Origin: an uncultured Bacteroidota bacterium
GTDB lineage: Bacteria; Bacteroidota; Bacteroidia; Chitinophagales; Chitinophagaceae
Assembly (NCBI GenBank): GCA_903933765.1
Contig: CAIZLI010000304.1
Coordinates: 1-9,460 of the forward strand
Direction: 5' to 3'
DNA length: 9,460 nt
The notes beneath the pieces were generated by a model. It worked only from the letters and a program-made list of their open reading frames with translations. It was not told the DNA's origin and searched no databases. This document shows, one piece after another, positions 1-6,976 of this stretch (positions within the stretch are counted from its first letter, which is position 1; every line of letters begins with the position of its first letter). Both the position numbers and the translations under genes were made by a program.

Positions 1-387
1 CTTGCACTCATTATGGTGGTGGCTTCCTTTAATTTAGTGGGCGCTTTGACGATGTTGGTGTTGGAAAAACAAAAAGACATTCATGTATTGCATGCCATGG
101 GGGCCACTGCAAGTACGATTCAAAAAATATTTCTGAGTTTATCCATAGTGATGTCTTTGACAGGCGCTTTGATTGGCGGCTTGATTGCGTCATGTTTGAT
201 TTTTTTACAAGGACAATTTCATTTCATTCAATTGCAAGGGGTAAGTTTTGTAATTGATTATTATCCTGTTAAAGCAGTTTGGACAGACTATATAGCGGTC
301 ATAGGATTAGTCGTTATGATTGCAATTGTGGCGGGCTGGGTTCCAGCTAAAAAAGCGGCCGGACGCATTTTTGAAAAAATAGGATAA
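1..387 (+). CDS. LolC/LolE-type FtsX permease, C-terminal fragment
   Basis: This is the last 128 codons of a gene that begins upstream of the window; the reading frame is open from base 1 and ends at TAA 385-387. The visible part matches the C-terminal half of FtsX-family permeases of the lipoprotein-releasing type. A hydrophobic helix is followed by the hallmark EKQKDIHVLHAMGAT segment (about residues 23-37 of the fragment), where the family has EKxxDIavLrxxGA. A second long hydrophobic stretch follows (about 45-70), then a periplasmic-type loop, a final helix (about 100-114) and a short basic tail. In LolCDE systems such permeases work with the ATPase LolD to detach lipoproteins from the inner membrane for transfer to LolA. 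In Bacteroidota a single LolC/E-like protein is common, so I do not choose between lolC and lolE. A generic FtsX/MacB-like permease is possible because the N-terminus is not visible. The gene is convergent with the transketolase gene and shares its terminator. Confidence 0.85.
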   Translation, partial: LALIMVVASFNLVGALTMLVLEKQKDIHVLHAMGATASTIQKIFLSLSIVMSLTGALIGGLIASCLIFLQGQFHFIQLQGVSFVIDYYPVKAVWTDYIAVIGLVVMIAIVAGWVPAKKAAGRIFEKIG

Positions 388-400
388 TATGGATGAAGCA

Positions 401-431
401 AAAAAAAGGGAAGCATCGCTTCCCTTTTTTT
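401..431. terminator. Bidirectional Rho-independent terminator
   Basis: An A7 tract (401-407), GGGAAGC (408-414), a 3-nt spacer, GCTTCCC (418-424) and a T7 tract (425-431) form a perfect 14-bp stem. Read on either strand it is a GC-rich hairpin followed by seven T residues. It lies 13 bp after the permease stop and 18 bp beyond the transketolase stop on the other strand, so it can end both convergent transcripts. Confidence 0.9.
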
Positions 432-449
432 ATATAAGTCTTTGATGTA

Positions 450-1289
450 TTAAAAATCTCCTAAAGTCATTTCCAATTGTCCTAATGCATTTTCTAATTG
501 TGCATCGTTAGGTGCAATTCCATGCCATTCATGGCCGGTTTCCATAAAGTCAACACCCTTGCCCATAACAGTCTTCATCAATATAACAATCGGCTTACCT
601 TGTCCAGTCAATGTTTTAGCCTGTTCTAAGGTCGCTACAATCTCATCCATATTATGCCCATCCATATGCAATACGGTCCAATGGAACGCTTTGAATTTAT
701 CTTCCAAACTATCTAAATTCAATACCTTGTTCAAAGGTCCGTCAATTTGTTGACCGTTCACATCTATCGTAGCAATGTAATTATCTACTTTATTATGCGC
801 CGCAAACATAATGGCTTCCCAGTTTTGACCTTCTTGTAATTCACCATCCCCATGTAAAGAATAAACGATACGATCGTCGTTATTGTATTTTTTTGATAAT
901 GCAGCACCAATCGCTACACTCATGCCTTGTCCAAGAGAACCACTTGCAATACGAATGCCTGGTAAATGCTCGTGTGTGGTAGGATGACCTTGTAAACGCG
1001 AATTGATCATTCTAAATGTGGCTAATTCTTTGATATCAAAATAACCTGACCTAGCTAATACAGAATAAAATACAGGAGAGATATGCCCATTGGATAAAAA
1101 GAAAAGATCTTCGCCCTTCCCGTCCATATTAAAAGCAGGATCGTGCTTTAAAACTTTAAAATACAGTGCAGTTAAAAAATCTGTACAACCTAAAGACCCA
1201 CCTGGATGACCACTTTGTTGTGCATGCACCATTCTAACGATATCCCTTCTTACTTGAGAGGCTGTTCTTTTTAATTCCGCTGTTGACAT
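450..1289 (-). CDS. Transketolase, N-terminal (TPP-binding) subunit
   Basis: The 279-residue protein starts at ATG 1287-1289 and covers only the TPP/pyrophosphate-binding half of transketolase (a full-length enzyme is about 620-680 aa). Visible motifs are SGHPGG (residues 26-31), GHP (101-103), GSLGQG (117-122) and the TPP signature GDGELQEGQNWEA (147-159), followed by the DVNGQQ segment that carries the metal-binding Asn. The enzyme transfers two-carbon ketol units between sugar phosphates in the non-oxidative pentose phosphate pathway in the cytoplasm. In split transketolases a separate C-terminal subunit supplies the pyrimidine-binding domain and the catalytic Glu. That gene usually follows directly; here the next gene downstream is convergent and unrelated, so the partner must be encoded elsewhere. 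No Shine-Dalgarno is evident. A TAnnTTTG element lies 21 nt upstream of the start. Confidence is high for the family; the exact physiological ketose substrate cannot be read from sequence. Confidence 0.93.
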   Translation of the reverse strand: MSTAELKRTASQVRRDIVRMVHAQQSGHPGGSLGCTDFLTALYFKVLKHDPAFNMDGKGEDLFFLSNGHISPVFYSVLARSGYFDIKELATFRMINSRLQGHPTTHEHLPGIRIASGSLGQGMSVAIGAALSKKYNNDDRIVYSLHGDGELQEGQNWEAIMFAAHNKVDNYIATIDVNGQQIDGPLNKVLNLDSLEDKFKAFHWTVLHMDGHNMDEIVATLEQAKTLTGQGKPIVILMKTVMGKGVDFMETGHEWHGIAPNDAQLENALGQLEMTLGDF

Positions 1290-1310
1290 AATTGTATTTT
1301 AACGTTCGCA

Positions 1311-1318
1311 CAAAGATA
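1311..1318 (-). promoter_or_regulatory. Candidate -7 promoter element for transketolase
   Basis: Read on the minus strand this is TATCTTTG, an exact match to the Bacteroidota -7 consensus TAnnTTTG, ending 21 nt before the ATG. It would give a leader of roughly 15-18 nt. A TTTG occurs 15 nt further upstream (1334-1337), closer than the usual 17-23 nt to the -33 element, so only the -7 half is convincing. Confidence 0.5.
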
Positions 1319-1368
1319 GAAAAATTACTGCCACAAAAAAAGGTAAGGGAAGAATACCAAGGATTTAT

Positions 1369-1376
1369 TAGCTTTG
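1369..1376 (+). promoter_or_regulatory. Candidate -7 promoter element for frr
   Basis: TAGCTTTG matches TAnnTTTG exactly and ends 19 nt before the frr ATG, predicting a leader of about 15 nt. No TTTG is present at the expected -33 distance. The opposed transketolase element lies about 50 bp away in the same 106-bp divergent region. Confidence 0.45.
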
Positions 1377-1395
1377 CCTTTGAAAACATTGAATT

Positions 1396-1959
1396 ATGTC
1401 AGAGGAATTAAAGAAAATTAGTACAGATGCTGAAAATGGCATGAAAAAAGCCATCAATCACTTAGAAATAGAATTGTCCAAAATTCGTGCTGGCAAAGCC
1501 TCACCCTCTATTTTAGAAGGGGTCAACGTAGATTATTATGGCACCCCTACACCAATTAGTCAGATTGCTAATGTGCAAGTATTGGATGCTAGGACGATTA
1601 GCATTCAGCCTTGGGAAAAAAACATGTTGCCCTTAATTGAAAGAGCGATCATGGGCGCCAATATTGGGATCACACCTCAAAATGATGGCGTGAATATTCG
1701 ATTGTTTATGCCGCCATTGACCGAAGAGCGCAGAAAGGAAATGGTAAAAAAGGCGGGTGGAGAAGGAGAACAAAGTAAAGTAGCTATTCGCAATATCAGA
1801 AGAGACCATATTGAGCAAGTGAAGAAATTGCAAAAAGACGGTATGAGTGAAGATATCTGTAAAGGTGCAGAAGATACTATTCAAGGATTAACCGATAAGC
1901 ATATCGCTTTAGTTGAAAAACATTTAGAAGCAAAAGAAAAAGAAATTATGACCGTTTAA
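1396..1959 (+). CDS. frr: Ribosome recycling factor
   Basis: The 187-residue protein matches the family over its full length (185 aa in E. coli). It acts with EF-G in the cytoplasm to split the post-termination ribosome and free mRNA and tRNA. The signatures are LSKIRAGKASPSIL (residues 27-40), YYGTPTPISQIANV (47-60), PPLTEERRKEMVKKA (106-120) and VAIRNIRRD (129-137); Arg132 aligns with the functionally important Arg132 of the E. coli protein. The alternation of long helices (about 1-30 and 108-187) with a central mixed domain fits the two-domain RRF fold. It starts at ATG 1396 with no Shine-Dalgarno, after a TAnnTTTG element. In many bacteria frr follows pyrH; here it stands alone between a divergent transketolase gene and a convergent transporter gene, and a terminator follows 25 bp after its stop. 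Confidence 0.97.
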   Translation: MSEELKKISTDAENGMKKAINHLEIELSKIRAGKASPSILEGVNVDYYGTPTPISQIANVQVLDARTISIQPWEKNMLPLIERAIMGANIGITPQNDGVNIRLFMPPLTEERRKEMVKKAGGEGEQSKVAIRNIRRDHIEQVKKLQKDGMSEDICKGAEDTIQGLTDKHIALVEKHLEAKEKEIMTV

Positions 1960-1984
1960 TCGATTATTTTTTTGTGACTTATTG

Positions 1985-2014
1985 AGCCCTCAATTTAAGA
2001 TTGGGGGCTTTTTT
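1985..2014 (+). terminator. Rho-independent terminator of frr
   Basis: AGCCCTCAAT (1985-1994), a 5-nt loop (1995-1999) and ATTGGGGGCT (2000-2009) form a 10-bp stem with one T·G wobble, followed by a run of six T (2009-2014). It lacks a T-run on the other strand, so it should act only on frr. Its loop and descending arm overlap the stop codon and last codons of the opposing transporter gene. Confidence 0.85.
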
Positions 2015-2906
2015 GTTTTAGGAAGGGAAGGAAATTTAAGTTCCCTCTATTCACAATATACACGCCCAATAAAATGACACCTAAACAAACCACCTGCATG
2101 GGCTCCAAAGATTCTCCATAGATCAAACCCCATACCACAGCCACTATTGGAATACCATAGGTGACCAATGATCCAAAAAGGATTCCTGCTTTTTTAACTA
2201 AATAATAAAATAAGATAGACGCCATAGACGTACCTACCATGCCTAAAATGGCACTCATGAAAACACTATGTAGTACGATGGGATCCTTAAAATTATAGTC
2301 AAAAAAACCTGTGAAAAATAAGACAGCAGCGCTTGGCAGAATCAAAAATGAAAATGCCACCGAAGCAATTTGAATGGAACCTATTTCTTTTAAATTTCTT
2401 CCAACTGTATGCACATTGACGCCATACATCATAGTAGCAACAAGGACAAGGCTCGCATAAGAAAGATTTTCAAAATGCATTTCCTTTCCAGTCAAGAGTA
2501 AAAAAGTCAATCCAACAAATCCAATTAAGATGCCTAAGAATTTGATAGTGGTGGTTTGTGTTTTATAGAACACAACACCTACTAGGATGGTAAATAAGGG
2601 CGTCAGGGAATTTAAAATACCTGCCAAAGCACTGTCGATCCTTGTTTCTGCGATGCAAAAAAGATAGGCCGGGATAAAATTACCAATCAGGCCAGAAACA
2701 ATCACGATGCCCATTTTGTCTTTCGGTATTTTTCGGAATGCCTTGATCGCAAATGGCAATAAAACCAGTCCTGCAAAAAGCATTCTAAGCGAAGCGACCT
2801 GGTAAGGGGTAAAAGCCTTCAATCCCTCTTTCATTAAGATAAAGGAGCTGCCCCATACGATTGATAGTAAAGCAAATACAAGCCAGTTGGTCCACTTCTG
2901 ATGCAT
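1995..2906 (-). CDS. EamA/DMT-superfamily transporter
   Basis: I place the start at ATG 2904-2906, giving 303 residues, the usual length for this family. In-frame starts further upstream at ATG 2936 and GTG 2963 would add a polar, non-conserved tail and crowd the divergent scpA start. The protein is almost entirely hydrophobic, with about ten membrane segments in two EamA repeats. The first helix carries the family motif IVWGSSF (about residues 15-21), with RMLFAGLVLLP (41-51) in the second. The second repeat begins near residue 155. These inner-membrane carriers export or exchange small metabolites (amino acids, purines, sugars, drugs); the substrate cannot be predicted. The basic C-terminal tail KQKSPQS is encoded by DNA that also forms the right arm of the frr terminator. 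CAAAGATG at 2923-2930 (CATCTTTG on the minus strand, 7 of 8 to TAnnTTTG) would fit a promoter for the 2906 start, weakly. Confidence 0.88.
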   Translation of the reverse strand: MHQKWTNWLVFALLSIVWGSSFILMKEGLKAFTPYQVASLRMLFAGLVLLPFAIKAFRKIPKDKMGIVIVSGLIGNFIPAYLFCIAETRIDSALAGILNSLTPLFTILVGVVFYKTQTTTIKFLGILIGFVGLTFLLLTGKEMHFENLSYASLVLVATMMYGVNVHTVGRNLKEIGSIQIASVAFSFLILPSAAVLFFTGFFDYNFKDPIVLHSVFMSAILGMVGTSMASILFYYLVKKAGILFGSLVTYGIPIVAVVWGLIYGESLEPMQVVCLGVILLGVYIVNRGNLNFLPFLKQKSPQS

Positions 2907-2976
2907 CCTTCTTGGTTTTGAACAAAGATGCCTCATTTTGGCTAAAAAATGAATAAATATCACTTTCTTTGCAAGG

Positions 2977-3846
2977 ATGAGCCAGCATACTAATTATTCG
3001 ATTAAAGTGGACCAATTTGAAGGTCCTTTTGACCTATTATTGTTCTTTATTGAGCGTGACGAGATGGACATTTACAATATCCAGATCACTAAAATCATTC
3101 AGGATTTTTTAGACTTTATCCATGGACAAGACAAGCTTAATATTGAATTAAGTAGTGAATTTATTTTATTCGTTTCTACCTTAATGCGTATCAAGGCTAA
3201 GATGTTATTGCCAAGAAAAGAGATAGATGCTTTGGGCAATGAAATAGATCCAAGACAAGAATTAATTGATAAAATTTTAGAATATAAAAAGTATAAAGAA
3301 GCCGCAGTTCAAATGGCGGATTTAGAAGCCATGAGAATGTTGATGCTGAAGCGTGGTAATATTCAAAAAGAGATGTCCTTGGTTGGAGAAGAAGCCGCAG
3401 AAGGAACAGAGTTGCATACAGTGACTTTGTTTAAATTGATGAAAGCTTTTGAGAAAGTCATGACCCGTGTGCACGAACGTCAAAACAGACCTGTTCATAC
3501 GGTTGTTCGATACAATTATACCATGGAGGGCAGTCGTACTTATTTGCTTACATTGGTGCAAGAGGGGCAGACAGTTGCTTTCGAAAAAGTATTTGATATT
3601 TGTGCAGACCGTGTGCACGCTTTATTCTTGTTCTTATCTATATTAGAATTAGCGCAACAGAAATACATGAAATTAATGGTGGGCGAAGGGCGCAATAATT
3701 TTATCCTTGAATGGAATGAAAACAGAGCGGATGATTTAGAACCTGGATACATTGAACAAACGGATTCTTACGAAACAAAGTTTGATCAAAGTACATTTGC
3801 AGATGCACCAGAAGATGAAGGTGATTTTGATCCTAGCTTGAATTAA
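2977..3846 (+). CDS. scpA: Segregation and condensation protein A
   Basis: The protein has 289 residues (family usually about 240-290). ScpA is the kleisin of the bacterial SMC-ScpAB condensin that compacts and segregates chromosomes. The N-terminal SMC-binding part is clear: VDQFEGPFDLLLFFIERDEMDIYNI (about 11-35), then a helical region ending in LMRIKAKMLLPRKE (about 71-84). A less conserved linker follows, and a C-terminal winged-helix segment with FLSILELAQQKYMKL (about 218-232). The last 40 residues are acidic and probably disordered. It starts at ATG 2977; AAGG touches the ATG and is too close to be a normal Shine-Dalgarno. The usual partner scpB is not adjacent: a divergent transporter gene lies upstream, and the convergent dxs gene begins its stop codon at the next base. 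TTTCTTTG at 2964-2971 (7 of 8 to TAnnTTTG) with TTTG 2937-2940 is a weak promoter candidate. Confidence 0.93.
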   Translation: MSQHTNYSIKVDQFEGPFDLLLFFIERDEMDIYNIQITKIIQDFLDFIHGQDKLNIELSSEFILFVSTLMRIKAKMLLPRKEIDALGNEIDPRQELIDKILEYKKYKEAAVQMADLEAMRMLMLKRGNIQKEMSLVGEEAAEGTELHTVTLFKLMKAFEKVMTRVHERQNRPVHTVVRYNYTMEGSRTYLLTLVQEGQTVAFEKVFDICADRVHALFLFLSILELAQQKYMKLMVGEGRNNFILEWNENRADDLEPGYIEQTDSYETKFDQSTFADAPEDEGDFDPSLN

Positions 3847-5766
3847 TTATCCTTCTACCAACACAGATTTTCCTAAAAGATTTTTTACTGCATTGGCAAT
3901 TGCCATGGCGTCGTAATGACATTCTTGTTGTAATTCCTTTACAGAACCATGTTCCACAATCGTATCAGGTATACCTAAAATGCGCAGTTGGCTATGGTAA
4001 TGATGTGCATTCATGAATTCCAATACAGCAGAACCTAATCCACCAATAACTGTTGCATCTTCTACAGTCACAACAAGTGGGTAGTTTTGGAATACCTCAT
4101 GCAATAATGCTTCATCGAGTGGTTTTACAAAACGCATATCATAATGTGCAGGATCAATCCCTTCGAGTCTTAAATTGCGAATGGCAGTTTGTGCGTTGTT
4201 GCCTGGATGTCCAAAAGTAAGTATCGCCACATCCTTACCTTCTTTTAATCTGCGTCCTTGTCCAATCGCTAATTGTTCGAAAGGCTTCTTCCAATCCACC
4301 ATCACCCCTTCGCCTCTTGGATAACGAATTACAAAAGGTAAATCAGTTGAAGGTAATTGAGCAGTATACATCATGTTCCTTAATTCTTGCTCATTCATAG
4401 GTGCAGCAATAATTAAATTAGGAATACATCTAAAGAAAGCAATATCATAACAACCATGGTGCGTTGGTCCATCTTCTCCAACCAATCCTGCACGGTCTAA
4501 ACAAAATATAACAGGTAATTTTTGCAATGCCACATCATGGATCACTTGATCATAGGCGCGTTGCATGAAGGAAGAATAAATATTACAAAAAGCTTTTACG
4601 CCTTGTGTAGCAAGACCAGCACTCAATGTTACCGCATGTTGTTCACAGATGCCTACATCAAATGCGCGATCAGGCATCGCTTCCATCATGAATTTCATAG
4701 AGGAGCCACTTGGCATAGCAGGTGTGACACCCATGATCATTGGATTCATTTCTGCTAATTCAACTAAGGACAATCCAAATACGTCTTGGTATTTTGGTGG
4801 TTGAGGTGTCTCAATTTTTTTCTTAATAATCTCACCAGTTAATTTATCAAACAAGCCTGGCGCATGCCATTTGGTTTGGTCTTTTTCTGCAAGTTCATAT
4901 CCTTTCCCTTTCACAGTTAGAATATGCAATATTTTAGGTCCTGGGATCTCTCTTAAATCTCTTAAAGTATCCACTAAGTTGGTGATATTATGGCCATCAA
5001 TTGGTCCGAAATACCTTAATTGAAGTGCTTCAAATAAATTACTACTTTTTGAGACCATCCCTTTCAAACCAGCTTCTACCTTGGATGCCATCTCTCTTGT
5101 AAAAGTTTTTCCAATCGGTAATTTGCCCATCAATTCCCATAACTCGTCTCTAAATTTATTATAGGTAGGGGAAGTACTAATATCCGTTAAATATTCTTTA
5201 AGCGCGCCCACATTTGGGTCGATGCTCATACAGTTATCATTCAAAATAATTAATACATCGCTATCGGCAACACCAGCATGGTTCATGGCTTCGAAAGCCA
5301 TACCTGCCGTCATAGAGCCATCTCCAATAATCGCAACCGATTTCCTGTCCTCACCCTTGTATTTTGCCGCCATGGACATCCCTAGTGCAGCCGAAATAGA
5401 AGTAGAGGAGTGCCCCACGCCAAATGTATCGTATGGACTTTCGCTTCGCTTAGGAAAGCCACTTAATCCCTTGTATTTTCTGTTGGTCACAAATGCATCA
5501 CGGCGACCAGTCAAAATTTTGTGACCATAAGCCTGATGGCCTACGTCCCAAACCAATTGATCATAAGGGGTATTGTACACATAATGCAATGCAACGCTTA
5601 ATTCAACCACACCAAGGCTGGCTGCAAAATGACCCCCATGCACACTCACGATATCAATAATATACTGACGTAATTCATCGCATACCTGGTGTAATTTCTC
5701 CCTAGAAACCTTTTTTAGGTCATCTGGGGTATCAATATGCTTCAATAATGGTCCTGCCTCAATCAA
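3847..5766 (-). CDS. dxs: 1-deoxy-D-xylulose-5-phosphate synthase
   Basis: The enzyme condenses pyruvate and glyceraldehyde 3-phosphate to DXP, the first step of the MEP isoprenoid pathway, also feeding thiamine and pyridoxal synthesis. The 639 residues span the full family length. Visible features are His46 in GGHFAAS, WDVGHQAYGHKI (73-84), the TPP motif GDGSMTAGMAFEAMNHA (148-164) with NDN at 176-178, GPIDGHN (254-260), catalytic Glu375 in ICEQHA, and DRAGLVGEDGPTHHG (424-438). The start appears to be TTG 5764-5766: an in-frame stop lies at 5779-5781, no in-frame ATG precedes the conserved EAGPLL N-terminus, and the first internal Met is near residue 130. GGAG on the minus strand, 4 nt before the TTG, is a possible Shine-Dalgarno. 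The stop codon abuts the scpA stop with no gap. The gene is not in an operon with other MEP genes. Confidence 0.97.
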   Translation of the reverse strand: MIEAGPLLKHIDTPDDLKKVSREKLHQVCDELRQYIIDIVSVHGGHFAASLGVVELSVALHYVYNTPYDQLVWDVGHQAYGHKILTGRRDAFVTNRKYKGLSGFPKRSESPYDTFGVGHSSTSISAALGMSMAAKYKGEDRKSVAIIGDGSMTAGMAFEAMNHAGVADSDVLIILNDNCMSIDPNVGALKEYLTDISTSPTYNKFRDELWELMGKLPIGKTFTREMASKVEAGLKGMVSKSSNLFEALQLRYFGPIDGHNITNLVDTLRDLREIPGPKILHILTVKGKGYELAEKDQTKWHAPGLFDKLTGEIIKKKIETPQPPKYQDVFGLSLVELAEMNPMIMGVTPAMPSGSSMKFMMEAMPDRAFDVGICEQHAVTLSAGLATQGVKAFCNIYSSFMQRAYDQVIHDVALQKLPVIFCLDRAGLVGEDGPTHHGCYDIAFFRCIPNLIIAAPMNEQELRNMMYTAQLPSTDLPFVIRYPRGEGVMVDWKKPFEQLAIGQGRRLKEGKDVAILTFGHPGNNAQTAIRNLRLEGIDPAHYDMRFVKPLDEALLHEVFQNYPLVVTVEDATVIGGLGSAVLEFMNAHHYHSQLRILGIPDTIVEHGSVKELQQECHYDAMAIANAVKNLLGKSVLVEG

Positions 5767-5787
5767 AATGCTCCGTTTTTAGTCTTG

Positions 5788-5822
5788 TAAAAGTAAGTTA
5801 ATAACATAAATTTAAGCCAAAA
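5788..5822 (-). promoter_or_regulatory. Candidate dxs promoter (-33 / -7)
   Basis: On the minus strand TTTTGG (5817-5822) lies upstream of TACTTTTA (5788-5795), which matches TAnnTTTG in 7 of 8 positions; 22 nt separate the TTTG from the -7 element. Transcription would begin near 5783-5785, leaving a leader of about 18 nt before the TTG start. Confidence 0.35.
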
Positions 5823-5881
5823 GTTGCATCTTATTTGAGATTGCCGATGAAACTTCAATTTGACCATTAATCCAATAAATT

Positions 5882-5905
5882 AACCCAATATCGTGTTATA
5901 GGGTT
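5882..5905. repeat. Inverted repeat before the sensor kinase gene
   Basis: AACCCAATA (5882-5890) and TATAGGGTT (5897-5905) are reverse complements with a single A·A mismatch, separated by 6 nt. The repeat ends just before a TAAATTTG promoter-like element and 12 bp from the kinase start, a position expected for an operator. Function is inference only. Confidence 0.35.
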
Positions 5906-5913
5906 TAAATTTG
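5906..5913 (+). promoter_or_regulatory. Candidate -7 promoter element for the sensor kinase
   Basis: TAAATTTG matches TAnnTTTG exactly but ends only 4 nt before the GTG start, so transcription would begin at or next to the start codon (leaderless or nearly so). No TTTG is seen at the usual -33 distance. Confidence 0.3.
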
Positions 5914-5917
5914 AAAG

Positions 5918-6961
5918 GTGAAAAAACATCAATCAATTTATTGGATCTGTCAGATAGGAGGTTGGATGACTTATGGCTTGACCATTATCTTTTTCTCCTA
6001 CATGCTCGAGAAACAGCTAAGCGCTGTTTTTTATCCGCGTTTAATTGCCAATGTTTTATTAGGCATTATGGTCACGCATTTGTTTAGAAAAGCGCTGCTG
6101 GCTTTATCACTACATCCTCCCATGCCTACTTTTAAATGGGGACAATTACTTGCTTTATTATTGACCTTTGCAAGTGTGTATAGCTTTTTGACAAGTTACG
6201 CAGTCGAAATTTTAAAATTATATGATGCGACTAGGAAAGTAAGTTTAGAAAGACGTTTTTTAATTAGTTTGGTCATTGACACACCTATTATTTTTGTTTG
6301 GGTATCTATTTATATTCTATGGCATTATATTGAGTTCACCAATTCCGAAGCCATTCAAAAAGTTAAACTTGAAAGTTTAATTAAGGAATTACAACTTAAG
6401 ACCATTAAGTCTCAAATGAATCCGCATTTTATTTTCAATGCACTAAACAGTATCAGGGCATTGGTAGACGAGGATCCACAACGTGCAAGACAAGCTATCA
6501 CAGAGTTGAGTAATATTTTAAGAAGTAGTATTCAAGCAGACCAGTCCGAAGTCACGAGTTTGGAAAAAGAATTGAATATTGTGAAGGATTACCTAGCCTT
6601 GGAATACATCAGATTTGCAGATAGATTGATTGTGGAATATGCGATTGATGACAATACACGCTCCAATCAAATGCCACCCATGATGCTACAAACCTTAGTA
6701 GAGAATGCGATTAAACATGGCCTAGGCAAGCAACCTGGCAATTGTTTGATTAAAATTATTTCTACCTACGAGGACAATAAACATTTATTGATGGTTCAAA
6801 ATACGGGTGTTTTAGATCAGGAAGTAGGCCGTGATGGATTTGGTTTACAAAGCACAAAAAATAGATTGAATATTCTATATCGCGGCAACGCTGCATTTGA
6901 AATCTATCAAAGTCAACCGACACAGGTCACCGCAAAATTATTGATTCCAATTGCCTCATAA
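5918..6961 (+). CDS. LytS-type sensor histidine kinase (His_kinase family)
   Basis: This is a 347-residue inner-membrane kinase. The N-terminal third holds about four hydrophobic helices (roughly 10-30, 37-60, 75-95 and 113-137) with no obvious extracytoplasmic sensor domain. A short coiled-coil-like linker (142-165) follows. The kinase core begins with the LytS-family phospho-acceptor motif QMNPHFIFNALNSI (166-179, His170). The ATPase part shows LVENAIKHGLG (260-270, Asn263) and a glycine box DGFGLQSTKNRL (306-317). It would autophosphorylate on His170 and pass the phosphate to the response regulator encoded 15 bp downstream. The start is GTG 5918, because a TGA lies in frame at 5912-5914 and the next residues (KKHQSIYWICQIGGW) fit the usual N-terminus of Bacteroidota members. 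The signal sensed is unknown. It is divergent from dxs across a 151-bp region that contains a near-perfect inverted repeat. Confidence 0.93.
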   Translation: MKKHQSIYWICQIGGWMTYGLTIIFFSYMLEKQLSAVFYPRLIANVLLGIMVTHLFRKALLALSLHPPMPTFKWGQLLALLLTFASVYSFLTSYAVEILKLYDATRKVSLERRFLISLVIDTPIIFVWVSIYILWHYIEFTNSEAIQKVKLESLIKELQLKTIKSQMNPHFIFNALNSIRALVDEDPQRARQAITELSNILRSSIQADQSEVTSLEKELNIVKDYLALEYIRFADRLIVEYAIDDNTRSNQMPPMMLQTLVENAIKHGLGKQPGNCLIKIISTYEDNKHLLMVQNTGVLDQEVGRDGFGLQSTKNRLNILYRGNAAFEIYQSQPTQVTAKLLIPIAS

Positions 6962-6976
6962 TAAAAATTGTACACC

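Noticed and set aside
2907..2963. Longer N-terminus for the EamA transporter (starts at ATG 2936 or GTG 2963)
   Set aside because: The added residues are polar and basic with no family counterpart, and the 303-residue form starting at 2906 already begins just before the first membrane helix.
4522..5524. Plus-strand frames of 78 and 100 codons inside dxs, and similar frames opposite frr, scpA, the kinase and nrdJ
   Set aside because: They lie wholly antisense to well-recognised conserved genes and show no domain or promoter of their own, so they are read as shadows.
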